64,000 bases of DNA from Desulfomonilaceae bacterium (GTDB lineage Bacteria; Desulfobacterota; Desulfomonilia; Desulfomonilales; Desulfomonilaceae). The stretch is from NCBI GenBank assembly GCA_041662605.1, contig JBAZSD010000004.1, positions 1 to 64,000 on the forward strand, in the 5' to 3' direction. Shown here in pieces: positions 27,461 through 36,288 of this stretch; the first letter of the stretch is position 1; every line of letters starts with the position of its first letter. The notes beneath the pieces are model-generated. The model was not told the origin of the DNA, did no database searches, and worked only from the letters and a program-made list of their open reading frames with translations. The position numbers were made by a program, and so were the translations under genes.

Positions 27461-27982
27461 ATGAAATTGGCGCAAAAGAAGGCCGCTTTGCTTGTGGAAG
27501 ATATGTATAATGAATTCGAGGTGTGGATCCCTTATTACCGACTCAAAGAAGAAGGAGCGGTAGTTACAGTTGTGGGATCCGGAACCGCCTCAACTTACTT
27601 CGGGAAATACGGCATTCCCATCTCAGCCGACAGATCCGCCGTGGAAGTTACATCGGACGATTTTGACGTGGTGATAATTCCAGGAGGATACGCGCCTGAC
27701 AAGATGAGGATTCATCCCGAGATGGTGAAACTGGTCAAGGACGCGGTAAAAAGAGGCAAGGTAGTAGCCTCGATTTGTCATGGTGGCTGGATGCTCGCAA
27801 GCGCAAATGTCGTAAGGGGTCGCAGGATGACATCTTACGTGGCTATCAAGGATGATCTGATTAACGCCGGCGCCCTCTGGGAGGATTCCGAAGTGGTCAG
27901 GGACGGCATGCTGATCACTTCTCGAAAACCAGATGATCTACCGGCCTTTTGTAGAGCAATTATTTCAGCGTTGAACGAATGA
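27461..27982 (+). CDS. DJ-1/PfpI family protein
   Basis: A 173-residue single-domain protein of the class I amidotransferase-like fold. The nucleophile elbow cysteine with following histidine is in VVASICHGGWMLASA; IIPGGYAPDKMR and GALWEDSEVVRDGMLITSRK are typical of PfpI/YhbO-type members, which include glyoxalase-like and stress proteins. AGGAG lies 7 bases before ATG. The precise activity is unknown. Confidence 0.88.
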   Translation: MKLAQKKAALLVEDMYNEFEVWIPYYRLKEEGAVVTVVGSGTASTYFGKYGIPISADRSAVEVTSDDFDVVIIPGGYAPDKMRIHPEMVKLVKDAVKRGKVVASICHGGWMLASANVVRGRRMTSYVAIKDDLINAGALWEDSEVVRDGMLITSRKPDDLPAFCRAIISALNE

Positions 27983-28028
27983 TTCTTTAAATGGCGGAAA
28001 CATCCAATAGACTCTACTGAGGATAGTC

Positions 28029-29345
28029 ATGGGAAAATCTACTTTCTCATACAAGGCTGTTCTTCCCGAAGGGGTTAGTCCTGTTCAAATAGTGGTTGAC
28101 TCAGACTCCGGCCTTATCGAATCAGTGATTCCGGCTTCAACCCCAGTGGACGAGTCGCTCCTTCTGTTTCCCGGCTTTTTTGACATCCATGTGCATGCCA
28201 GGGAATTCCCCAAGCCACCTTTAAATGACGCAGAGACCTTGAAAAAATGGGATACAGTCTGTAGCAAGGAAGTTTTTTCATCGGCGGGAAGAGCGGCTAT
28301 CAACGGAGGCGCCATTGGTTTCGCCGCCATGCCTAATGACCCGATTCCCCCTGATAACATTGACGCATACCAAAAGAAGGCGTTATTATCCAGCCAATCA
28401 GAGTGTCCCACAATTATCTTCGCGTCAATAACAGAGAGGTCCGAGCCTTGGGATGAGCTTCCCTACAAGGTCTATTTGGATATTGCCCAAAACCGGTCGA
28501 CTTTTTCAGATTGGGGTGTTCTCGAAGATTCACTGAGGCGTTACAAAGGACGTCGGGTGTTTTTTCATGCTGAAGATCCGGGTATTTTGAGAGAGTACGT
28601 TGGATTGCCGGATTACTGGAAACGTAGACCGCCCGAGGCGGAAATTATGGCGGTAGACAAAATTCTGAATTTGACCGCCAAGATCGGTCTTGTTTCCCAC
28701 ATTTGCCATGTTTCCACGGCCCGGACTGTTCAGCTCATTAATGAATTTAACGCTACAGCGTCCACCAAAGTCAGTTGCGAAGTGACTCCGCATCATCTTT
28801 TTTTTAGCGTTGATGAAAAGGGATACATGGCCGAAGGACAACGGGTTTATATTAAAGATTATCTGTTGAATTCCAACCCGCCCATCAGATCAGAAGACGA
28901 CAGGCAATTCATGGTGGAGGCCCTCAGAACTGGAACAATCCATGTTTTAGCTTCTGATCACGCCCCTCATTTGTTAGAGGAAAAGATCCAGGGAGCCGCT
29001 GGAATGCCTCACCTCGACACACTTGGACCATTTGCGGGATGGCTTATCAAGAATTGTAAATTTTCGCCGGCTCGTATAGCTCAAGTTGTTTCAGAAGCGC
29101 CGACCCAAATCATGGCTCCAAATTTGCCTATAAGACAGGGGATAATTAAAGAAGGTTGCTCCGGGTCTTTCACCGTGCTGGATATGAGTAAGGAAACAAA
29201 CATTGGAACCACAAATGGAAAGCCTGGAAACAGAAAGCTTTTTACTCGTTGTGGATGGTCTCCATTCGAGAAAATCTCTCTGCCGGCCTATGTCCGACTG
29301 ACGGTTATCAACGGCGCCTCTTTCGATTACAGCAAAGGAATTTAG
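28029..29345 (+). CDS. pyrC: Dihydroorotase
   Basis: Amidohydrolase-fold enzyme closing carbamoyl-aspartate to dihydroorotate. The metal-binding HxH is in FFDIHVHAREFP; further ligands are in VFFHAED, SHICHVST and ASDHAPHLLEE, so the site looks intact. The 438 residues match class I dihydroorotase. Four bases separate it from pyrB, which supports the assignment over other amidohydrolases. GAGGATAGTC precedes the ATG. Confidence 0.88.
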   Translation: MGKSTFSYKAVLPEGVSPVQIVVDSDSGLIESVIPASTPVDESLLLFPGFFDIHVHAREFPKPPLNDAETLKKWDTVCSKEVFSSAGRAAINGGAIGFAAMPNDPIPPDNIDAYQKKALLSSQSECPTIIFASITERSEPWDELPYKVYLDIAQNRSTFSDWGVLEDSLRRYKGRRVFFHAEDPGILREYVGLPDYWKRRPPEAEIMAVDKILNLTAKIGLVSHICHVSTARTVQLINEFNATASTKVSCEVTPHHLFFSVDEKGYMAEGQRVYIKDYLLNSNPPIRSEDDRQFMVEALRTGTIHVLASDHAPHLLEEKIQGAAGMPHLDTLGPFAGWLIKNCKFSPARIAQVVSEAPTQIMAPNLPIRQGIIKEGCSGSFTVLDMSKETNIGTTNGKPGNRKLFTRCGWSPFEKISLPAYVRLTVINGASFDYSKGI

Positions 29346-29349
29346 CAAT

Positions 29350-30288
29350 ATGAACTTTGAAGGTCGTGACATCATTTCAATGAATGATCTGACCCGTAAG
29401 GAAATTGATTATATTCTGTCCAAGGTTTCTACTGTTCAGAAGCATCCCAATAAGACGTCGTTATGTCGAGACAAGGTTTCCGCGATGCTTTTTTTTGAGC
29501 CTTCAACAAGAACCCGGACATCTTTTGAAGTGGCCATGCGTAATCTAGGAGGTAAAATCGGCGGGTTTTACGACGCGAATATAACATCTACGGTTAAGGA
29601 TGAATCTCTGTGGGACACTGTCAAGATGCATGACGGCTATGGTTTCGACGTGATCGTCATCCGGCATCCGCTAAAAGGGGCAGCTAGGGTAGCGGCCGAA
29701 GCGGCCGATATTCCTGTAATTAACGCGGGCGACGGTCCCAACCAGCATCCCACTCAAACGTTATTGGATTTGTATTCAATTCAAGAAACGCAGGGAGGCC
29801 TTGATGGCATTTCCATAGCCATAGTGGGAGATTTAATGAACGGACGCACGGTTCATTCCCTGACGGAAGCGCTCTTAAAATATGAGAAATGCAGGCTTTT
29901 CTTCATTTCTCCTAGAGACCTGGCCATGCCGCGATCTATTATCGACAAATGCGCCAAGGCGCAGGCGGAACGGGGCTTTTCATTTGTGGAGAGTCGCAGG
30001 ATAGAGGACCATATCACGGAGGTTGATGTCCTTTACATGACCAGGATCCAGATGGAAAGGCTTCAGGAGAGAGCTTTAGCCGAAAAATTCAGGAGCATTT
30101 ACAGGTTGGAAGCCGGCATGTTGACCGACGTCAAGCCGAACATGAAAGTAATGCACCCCTTGCCACGAGTCACTGAGATAGCCCAGGATGTCGATGAAAC
30201 TCCGTACGCTTATTATTTTCAACAGGCCAAGAACGGTTTACTAGTTCGAGAAACCTTACTCGCCCTCATCCTTGGAGCCGTAGCATAA
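29350..30288 (+). CDS. pyrB: Aspartate carbamoyltransferase catalytic subunit
   Basis: Forms carbamoyl-aspartate from carbamoyl phosphate and aspartate. The carbamoyl-phosphate motif FFEPSTRTRTSFEVAM (about 50-65), the GDGPNQHPTQTLLDLYSI loop, and the aspartate-binding region MHPLPRVTEIAQDVDETPYA are complete. The length of 312 residues is standard. Its stop overlaps the pyrI start (TAATG), as expected for the class B holoenzyme. Confidence 0.97.
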   Translation: MNFEGRDIISMNDLTRKEIDYILSKVSTVQKHPNKTSLCRDKVSAMLFFEPSTRTRTSFEVAMRNLGGKIGGFYDANITSTVKDESLWDTVKMHDGYGFDVIVIRHPLKGAARVAAEAADIPVINAGDGPNQHPTQTLLDLYSIQETQGGLDGISIAIVGDLMNGRTVHSLTEALLKYEKCRLFFISPRDLAMPRSIIDKCAKAQAERGFSFVESRRIEDHITEVDVLYMTRIQMERLQERALAEKFRSIYRLEAGMLTDVKPNMKVMHPLPRVTEIAQDVDETPYAYYFQQAKNGLLVRETLLALILGAVA

Positions 30289-30761
30289 TGGACAGACCCG
30301 TAACAATAGCGAAAATTGATTCAGGAATAGTCATTGACCATATTCCAGCAGGCAAGGCTTTTCTCATTTCCCAGGTTCTGGGACTTAACGCTCTTGCCCG
30401 AAAAACAGGTGATATTATAGCGATAGGGATAAATTTCGAGTCCCAATCTCTTAACAAGAAAGACATCATTAAAGTCGAAAATCTCAGCCTGACCCGCAAT
30501 ATGCTCAACGTTGTGTCTTTGATAGCGCCTCTAGCGACCATCACCAGGATAGAAAACAGCAAGGTAATTGAAAAACACAAAGTTGAGATCCCTGACAGAA
30601 TAGGCGACGTCGTAATATGTCCGGACCGCTTCTGCATAACCAACCATGAACAGGTGCTGTGCAAATTCTCAATTGTCGGCAAGAGCCCATTGACGCTCAG
30701 GTGTCATTACTGTGAAACCGAATTCTTTGGACCGTTGATTAGATACAAAGAGAAATCATAG
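30288..30761 (+). CDS. pyrI: Aspartate carbamoyltransferase regulatory subunit
   Basis: The allosteric subunit that binds CTP/ATP and holds PyrB trimers together. The N-terminal nucleotide domain begins with VTIAKIDSGIVIDHIPAGKA; the C-terminal zinc domain has four cysteines in CPDRFC and CHYCETEFFG (about 107-145). The 157 residues are typical of enterobacterial-type and archaeal PyrI. It overlaps pyrB by one base. Ends before a bidirectional terminator. Confidence 0.96.
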   Translation: MDRPVTIAKIDSGIVIDHIPAGKAFLISQVLGLNALARKTGDIIAIGINFESQSLNKKDIIKVENLSLTRNMLNVVSLIAPLATITRIENSKVIEKHKVEIPDRIGDVVICPDRFCITNHEQVLCKFSIVGKSPLTLRCHYCETEFFGPLIRYKEKS

Positions 30762-30790
30762 TCGTCCATTCTTTCGAGGCTTCTCCCCGC

Positions 30791-30843
30791 AAAAAAAAAA
30801 CGGCCCATGTTTTGGGCCGCCTTTTTTCGTTTCAATTGAAACG
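30791..30843. terminator. Bidirectional terminator between pyrI and groEL, with adjacent palindrome
   Basis: A run of 10 A, then stem CGGCCCA (30801-30807) with TGGGCCG (30813-30819), then CCTTTTTT. It works for both converging transcripts. A 16-base perfect palindrome CGTTTCAATTGAAACG follows at 30828-30843, of unknown role. Confidence 0.9.
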
Positions 30844-30852
30844 TTACGAATA

Positions 30853-32484
30853 TTAGTACATGCCACCCGGAGGCATACCACCGCCAGGCATAGCGGGAGC
30901 TTCTTTATCCTTTGGCTTCTCTGCTATCATGACCTCTGTGGTAAGCATCAGGCTGGCTACTGAAGCTGCATTCTGCAGAGCGAGTCTAGTAACTTTGGCC
31001 GGATCGATAACACCGTTCTCAAGGAGATCTTCGTAAACCTCTTTGTAAGCGTTAAAACCGAACGCGCCTTTTTGGTTCTTGACCTTGTCTACAACTATGG
31101 AACCATCATGCCCGGCGTTAACAGCTATCTGACGAATGGGCTCTTCAAGGGCTCTGAGAACAATTTTGGCTCCTGTGGCTTCGTCACCCTGGAGCTTGAG
31201 ATCGGCGATGGATTCCAGACAACGCAGATACGCCACACCACCACCGGGGACGATGCCCTCTTCCACGGCCGCGCGAGTCGCGTTCAGAGCGTCTTCGACT
31301 CTGGCTTTCTTTTCTTTCATCTCGGTTTCAGTCGCCGCTCCAACATTGATTACGGCTACGCCACCAACCAACTTGGCCAAACGCTCCTGAAGTTTTTCAC
31401 GGTCATAATCCGAAGTGGTTTCGTCGATCTGGGTACGAATCTGTCGAACGCGGCCCTCAATCTTCTCTTTGGCGCCGGCGCCGTCAATTATAGTACTGTT
31501 GTCCTTGTCAATGGTGACTCTCTTGCAACGACCCATATCATTGAGATTGACATTTTCTAACTTCAGACCGAGGTCTTCAGAAATCACCTGACCACCGGTA
31601 AGAATCGCTATATCTTCGAGCATGGCTTTTCTTCGGTCACCGAAGCCGGGCGCCTTTACCGCGCAAGCGGTGAGTGTGCCACGCAGCTTGTTAACGACCA
31701 AAGTCGCCAGAGCTTCTCCTTCAACATCCTCAGCCAAGATAAGCAATGGACGGCCCATTTTGGCTACCTGCTCCAGCAACGGGAGCATGTCGCGCATATT
31801 TGAGATCTTCTTCTCATTGATAAGTATATAAGGCTCGTCGAGCACTACTTCCATTCTCTCAGGATCGGTTACAAAGTAAGGGGACAGATAACCGCGATCA
31901 AACTGCATACCTTCGACGACATCCAGTGAGGTCTCCATCGCCTTGGCTTCCTCGACCGTGATAACTCCCTCTTTTCCAACCTTTTCCATGGCTTCGGCAA
32001 TGATGTTACCGATTGTGGGATCGTTGTTAGCCGAAATTGTCCCAACCTGGGCTATTTCTTTTTTGTCCTTGGTGGGCTTGGACAATTTTTTCAGATTTGT
32101 CACAACAGCTTCAACAGCAGCGTCCATGCCCCGTTTCAGGTCCATGGGAGAAGCGCCGGCGGCAACCATCTTGATGCCTTCACGGTACATCGCCTGAGCC
32201 AATACCGTTGCTGTAGTGGTTCCGTCACCAGCGACATCCGAAGTCTTGGAAGCGACTTCTTTCAGCATCTGGGCGCCCAGATTCTCAAATCTGTCTTCCA
32301 GTTCGATTTCTTTGGCTACTGTGACACCATCTTTTGTAACGTTAGGGGAACCCCATGATTTTTCAAGAATGGCGTTTCGCCCCCTTGGGCCAAGTGTGGA
32401 TTTTACTGCGTCAGCCAAGATATTGACACCCTTGAGAATCTTGTCCCTCGCCTGTTGTTCGAAAAGAATTATTTTTGCGGCCAT
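30853..32484 (-). CDS. groL: Chaperonin GroEL (60 kDa)
   Basis: ATP-dependent folding chamber with GroES. The 543-residue protein has the family signatures TLGPRGRNAILEK, GDGTTTATVLAQAM with the ATP-site aspartate, GYLSPYFVTD in the apical domain, AAVEEGIVPGGGVAYLRC, and the flexible Gly-Met tail AMPGGGMPPGGMY. It follows groES by 62 bases on the same strand and shares its CIRCE-controlled transcript. Confidence 0.99.
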   Translation of the reverse strand: MAAKIILFEQQARDKILKGVNILADAVKSTLGPRGRNAILEKSWGSPNVTKDGVTVAKEIELEDRFENLGAQMLKEVASKTSDVAGDGTTTATVLAQAMYREGIKMVAAGASPMDLKRGMDAAVEAVVTNLKKLSKPTKDKKEIAQVGTISANNDPTIGNIIAEAMEKVGKEGVITVEEAKAMETSLDVVEGMQFDRGYLSPYFVTDPERMEVVLDEPYILINEKKISNMRDMLPLLEQVAKMGRPLLILAEDVEGEALATLVVNKLRGTLTACAVKAPGFGDRRKAMLEDIAILTGGQVISEDLGLKLENVNLNDMGRCKRVTIDKDNSTIIDGAGAKEKIEGRVRQIRTQIDETTSDYDREKLQERLAKLVGGVAVINVGAATETEMKEKKARVEDALNATRAAVEEGIVPGGGVAYLRCLESIADLKLQGDEATGAKIVLRALEEPIRQIAVNAGHDGSIVVDKVKNQKGAFGFNAYKEVYEDLLENGVIDPAKVTRLALQNAASVASLMLTTEVMIAEKPKDKEAPAMPGGGMPPGGMY

Positions 32485-32546
32485 ATAATTTCTCCTTAAA
32501 TTTTTTTCAGCTTATGGCATTAGTGGTTTTGGATTTTAGCGGACAC

Positions 32547-32834
32547 TTAATCAACGATGCCGAGAATGTCGTCTTCACGCATAATTAGGTATTCAACGCC
32601 TTCGACCTTGATTTCGGAACCTGAATACTTGCCAAACAGCACTGTATCGCCTGCTTTGAGTTCCAGGGGAATGATTTTACCGTCATCGCCCTTTTTACCC
32701 TTGCCTACTGCGATGATTTTGCCCTGCTGTGGTTTCTCTTTGGCGGTGTCAGGCAGAATTATGCCACCTTTGGTAACTTCCTCAGATTCCACCCTCTCAA
32801 CGAGGACTCGATCATAAAGAGGACGAAATTTCAT
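32547..32834 (-). CDS. groS: Co-chaperonin GroES (10 kDa)
   Basis: The lid of the GroEL chamber. 95 residues, with FRPLYDRVLVERVESEE at the N terminus, the mobile-loop segment TKGGIILPDTAKEKPQQG, and VLFGKYSGSEIKVEGVEYLI at the C-terminal side. GGAGG lies 7 bases before ATG. It is the first gene after the CIRCE element. Confidence 0.99.
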   Translation of the reverse strand: MKFRPLYDRVLVERVESEEVTKGGIILPDTAKEKPQQGKIIAVGKGKKGDDGKIIPLELKAGDTVLFGKYSGSEIKVEGVEYLIMREDDILGIVD

Positions 32835-32882
32835 AGTATAACCTCCGAAGCCTTAAGATATAGTAAGAGAGCTAGACGCTTG

Positions 32883-32909
32883 TTAGCACTCACTATATAT
32901 GAGTGCCAA
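32883..32909. promoter_or_regulatory. CIRCE operator of the groESL operon
   Basis: TTAGCACTC, a 9-base spacer (ACTATATAT), then GAGTGCCAA: the CIRCE consensus with one mismatch in the right arm. It is 48 bases upstream of the groES start. HrcA, the repressor that binds CIRCE, is expected elsewhere in the genome. Confidence 0.93.
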
Positions 32910-32962
32910 TAGTTGTCCGGTTTGTCAACCCCCAACGCCAGAACAAAAAATGGAAAAACTGA

Positions 32963-33400
32963 ATGAAAACTGAATTTGTTTGTCCGAAATGCGGTTCCAC
33001 CACGCTGGTTTACAGGAATCCCTTACCTACGGTGGATATCATAATCAGGATCCAGGGCGGATTCATTCTAATCAAGAGAAAAAATCCACCCTTCGGTTGG
33101 GCTTTGCCCGGAGGATTTGTAGATTACGGAGAATCGGTTGAAAACGCAGCAGTGCGGGAAGCCAAAGAGGAAACATCACTCGACATTACGGATCTGAAAC
33201 TGTTGGGGGTGTACTCCGCTCCTGAAAGAGACCCAAGGCGCCACACTATCTCAACGGTGTTTACGGCGCGAGGCCACGGCGCCCCTGAAGCAGGGGACGA
33301 CGCAATTCAAATCCAGGTTTTTAACAAGGATATTCTTCCAAAAGAATTGGCTTTTGATCACTTGAAAATCTTGCAGGATTTTTTCAGTTCCGGTTATTAA
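32963..33400 (+). CDS. Nudix hydrolase with N-terminal zinc ribbon
   Basis: A 145-residue protein. The Nudix box is GGFVDYGESVENAAVREAKE followed by ETSL, with the catalytic REAKEE intact. The first 15 residues carry a CPKCGS knuckle; only one CxxC pair is present, so a half-ribbon or a dimeric metal site is possible. The pattern is close to NADH pyrophosphatase/ADP-ribose-type members. It is divergent from groES. Substrate unknown. Confidence 0.85.
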   Translation: MKTEFVCPKCGSTTLVYRNPLPTVDIIIRIQGGFILIKRKNPPFGWALPGGFVDYGESVENAAVREAKEETSLDITDLKLLGVYSAPERDPRRHTISTVFTARGHGAPEAGDDAIQIQVFNKDILPKELAFDHLKILQDFFSSGY

Positions 33401-33517
33401 CCTGTTCCATTTCTCCATCATGCGGATTTATGGCCAAGCGCTTTATCCCACAGGAAAGTTGCAAGATTCGATCTAACTGTCTAGTATCTTCTGTAATGTA
33501 TTATCAGGAGACTACTC

Positions 33518-34702
33518 ATGATCGGCGTATCAAAACTATACTGCGGCGCGGTCGAGGCGTCGGACCCCCTGCGGTACGGACGGATGTCCAAAGACTTACC
33601 ATCGCATCTACTCCAATTCTCCAAGGACAAGAAGCCCGTTGTGGTTTGGAACGTAACCCAGAGATGCAATCTCAAATGTGTTCATTGCTATTCCCGCTCG
33701 GAAGACAAGAGCTATAAAAACGAACTTACTACAGACGAGGGGATTAATCTTCTCAATGATCTGGCTGAGTTTGGATCTCCGGTGATATTGTTCTCAGGTG
33801 GGGAACCTCTTATCAGACCTGACATACTTTCATTGATAAAACACGCCACGGCCTCTGGGATGAGGGCGGTTCTGTCGACAAACGGCACGTTGATAGACAC
33901 GACGATGGCGTCGAAACTCAAAGATATGGGCTTGTCGTATGTGGGCATCAGCCTGGACGGACTGGACCAGGTTCATGACGCGTTCAGAGGGGTTCCCGGA
34001 ACATACGTCCGGGTTCTCAAAGCCATACAAAATTGCCGGACGGCCGGTTTGAAGGTGGGGCTGCGTTTCACAATCAATAAGCGTAACTTCAAGGAGATAG
34101 CCGGGATATTTGATCTGGTGGAACAAGAGCGGATACCACGAATATGCTTTTATCATCTCGTCTATACCGGTCGTGGAGCTGATCTCATCAACGAAGATCT
34201 TGATCATGATCAAACCAGATCGGTGGTCGATCTTATTGTAGACCGAACCGCAGCCTTGCATGATAAGGGGATGAATGTCGAAGTACTGACCGTGGATAAT
34301 CACGCCGACGGACCCTATATTTATCTGAGGCTATTGCAAGAGGATCCTGAAAGAGCCAAACAGGTTCTAGATCTGCTCCTCATGAACGAAGGCAATAATT
34401 CCGGACGGGGCATAGGTTGTGTTTCGTGGGACGGTTCTGTCCACGCTGATCAATTCTGGCGCCATCAAAGCTTCGGAAATATTCGGACCCGGCCATTTAG
34501 TCAGATATGGACTGATCCAAACGATGAGTTGCTCCGGAAATTAAAGGTAAAAAAGGATTTCGTTAAGGGCCGTTGCGCATCTTGTCAGTGGTTGAGTATC
34601 TGTGGCGGAAATTTCAGAGTGCGCGCTGAAGCGGTGACCGGGGACATTTGGGCTTCAGATCCAGCTTGCTATCTTACAGACCAGGAAATCGGGCTGAGTT
34701 AG
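33518..34702 (+). CDS. ahbC: AhbC-like radical SAM protein (12,18-didecarboxysiroheme deacetylase)
   Basis: Radical SAM enzyme of the siroheme-to-heme route in sulfate reducers and archaea: removes acetate side chains from didecarboxysiroheme. The N-terminal segment SKLYCGAVEASDPLRYGR and the following KDLPSHLLQFSKDKKP are characteristic of AhbC. The [4Fe-4S]-SAM motif is TQRCNLKCVHCYS (CxxxCxxC); a second cysteine cluster RCASCQWLSICGG lies near the C terminus. AGGAGA precedes ATG by 6 bases. ahbA, ahbB and ahbD are not nearby, but the siroheme genes are at 18412-23912. AhbD is the closest alternative; I favour AhbC from the N terminus. Confidence 0.82.
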   Translation: MIGVSKLYCGAVEASDPLRYGRMSKDLPSHLLQFSKDKKPVVVWNVTQRCNLKCVHCYSRSEDKSYKNELTTDEGINLLNDLAEFGSPVILFSGGEPLIRPDILSLIKHATASGMRAVLSTNGTLIDTTMASKLKDMGLSYVGISLDGLDQVHDAFRGVPGTYVRVLKAIQNCRTAGLKVGLRFTINKRNFKEIAGIFDLVEQERIPRICFYHLVYTGRGADLINEDLDHDQTRSVVDLIVDRTAALHDKGMNVEVLTVDNHADGPYIYLRLLQEDPERAKQVLDLLLMNEGNNSGRGIGCVSWDGSVHADQFWRHQSFGNIRTRPFSQIWTDPNDELLRKLKVKKDFVKGRCASCQWLSICGGNFRVRAEAVTGDIWASDPACYLTDQEIGLS

Positions 34703-34773
34703 AGTTCCATTTGCGATGGTTTTTTAATCGGACGCTCTGCTAGCGTTGAAATGCGGCATGTCGCTCGAAAGGT

Positions 34774-35544
34774 TTGCCCTATATGTTATATGGTGGCCAT
34801 GTCCGAAACCTGGACGACATTGAGTTCCTCAGAGATTATCATTTTGATTTCGGTGAGGTTATTCTTGATGGTCCTGATTCGCGAGTCTACTGGGGTGACA
34901 TGTATGCCCCCCGTGTCAACGGCCGAGAGTTTCATCTTATCGCTCATGGACCTCGTGAAGGCGACCCAAATAGCCTCGACAATTTGTTGAAAAATTATTG
35001 TCCTTCTCTCGAAGCTACGATAGATACGACCGTCAGGATAGGGGCCAATTTTTTGACGGCGCATTTGTGGATGGATCCCAGGTTTGTGTCTGCGAAGCTA
35101 TTGCAGGAGAAAAAAAGCGCTTTCGAACGTCTTTTTGCCTACGCACACGAAAGAAAGGTGATCCTCAGCCTCGAAAATCTTTCAGAATCTGCGGCTGATA
35201 TCGAGTTTACCTTGTCGAATATCCCACGCGGTTCCATAACGCTGGATATCGGTCATGGTCAGTTGCTGACGACAACCAATAGAGCTTTCGATATAATTGA
35301 GCGGCTGGCTTCAAAAGTGCGCCATGTCCACATTCATGACAACTCCGGCGGAAATGGGGTAAAAGATGACCTGCATTTACCGGTCGGAGATGGTATTATA
35401 GATTTCGAGGGTATTATAAGATCTCTCTTGTCGTCAGGATACGACAATACGATGACCCTGGAACTCAAGCCTCATGAACTCGATGTTTCCAGAAAAAAGT
35501 TGAATCAAATTGTCGATTATGTCCGGGCCGATTTAGTGGCCTAA
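34774..35544 (+). CDS. Sugar-phosphate isomerase/epimerase-like TIM barrel
   Basis: A 256-residue xylose-isomerase-like (AP endonuclease family 2) barrel. Metal-site residues are suggested by SLENLSESAADIE, TLDIGHGQL, VRHVHIHDNSGG and the C-terminal TLELKPHE. Such proteins range from sugar epimerases to hydroxypyruvate isomerase-like enzymes. The start is TTG at 34774, with AAAGG close by; ATG at 34783 is an alternative. It lies 71 bases after ahbC on the same strand; a role in heme synthesis is not indicated by its family. Confidence 0.75.
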   Translation: MPYMLYGGHVRNLDDIEFLRDYHFDFGEVILDGPDSRVYWGDMYAPRVNGREFHLIAHGPREGDPNSLDNLLKNYCPSLEATIDTTVRIGANFLTAHLWMDPRFVSAKLLQEKKSAFERLFAYAHERKVILSLENLSESAADIEFTLSNIPRGSITLDIGHGQLLTTTNRAFDIIERLASKVRHVHIHDNSGGNGVKDDLHLPVGDGIIDFEGIIRSLLSSGYDNTMTLELKPHELDVSRKKLNQIVDYVRADLVA

Positions 35545-35593
35545 ATTTCTCTAGTTCGCCTCGCGCCCAAACTTGCCCCAGGGAGAGGATCAC

Positions 35594-36127
35594 ATGAAAT
35601 CGGATAAGAGCTTCAAAGAGATGACTATTAGCAGCATAGCCTCAGATTCGAGGAACATGCAACCAGTGGTGGTCCTTCGGGAAAAAAGCGGGGACAGAGA
35701 GTTGTACATCTGGATAGGCCCCGTTGAAGCTATGGCTCTTCAAAGGGCCATTGCCAAGGAAGTCTTCCAAAGACCATTGACACATGAATTAATGCGAAAC
35801 GTCATTGAAAAGACAGGGGCGCACATTGAGCATATTGAAATAGATGATCTCAAAGATCACACATATTACGCGACAATTTACTTGAAAACAGCGGACTCAA
35901 AGTTGGTAACAATAGACGCCAGGCCATCGGATTCTCTCGTATTGGCTACTTGGGCCGGAGTTCCAATTTTTGTTAATGAAGTCGTAATCGAGGGCATGAC
36001 TAGCATCGAGCAACTAGAAGACAACAAGACTAAAATGGTCCTTACTCAGGAAGATGTCGAAAAAACCGACGAAGAACTCACTAAGATATTGGAAAGAATG
36101 AATCCGGACGACATTGGAAACGCCTAA
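35594..36127 (+). CDS. Bifunctional nuclease (BFN/DUF151) domain protein
   Basis: A 178-residue protein. The BFN fold is recognisable by PVVVLREKSGDRELYIWIGP, EAMALQRAIAKEVFQRPLTH, YYATIYLK and DARPSDSLVLATWAGVPIFV. Plant homologues show RNase and DNase activity; bacterial roles are unclear. The ATG at 35594 follows GGGAGAGGATCAC and is preferred over the in-frame codon at 35573. It is on the same strand as the isomerase-like gene, 49 bases away. Confidence 0.85.
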   Translation: MKSDKSFKEMTISSIASDSRNMQPVVVLREKSGDRELYIWIGPVEAMALQRAIAKEVFQRPLTHELMRNVIEKTGAHIEHIEIDDLKDHTYYATIYLKTADSKLVTIDARPSDSLVLATWAGVPIFVNEVVIEGMTSIEQLEDNKTKMVLTQEDVEKTDEELTKILERMNPDDIGNA

Positions 36128-36288
36128 CCGATGCTCCCTTAACTTGCAGATTCCTCAGCAAGTTCTTTCTATCCTTGCTTTTAGCAAACTGGCCAATGTA
36201 TCAGATCATTCATGGTCGGCCCTTCAGGACCAAATTATGAGGCGTGGAAATAATTTAATGTCGGGGCCATACCCAAGATTTTCAAATC

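Noticed and set aside
31072..31560. A 162-codon frame antisense to groEL
   Set aside because: Conserved groEL on the other strand gives long antisense frames by codon bias.
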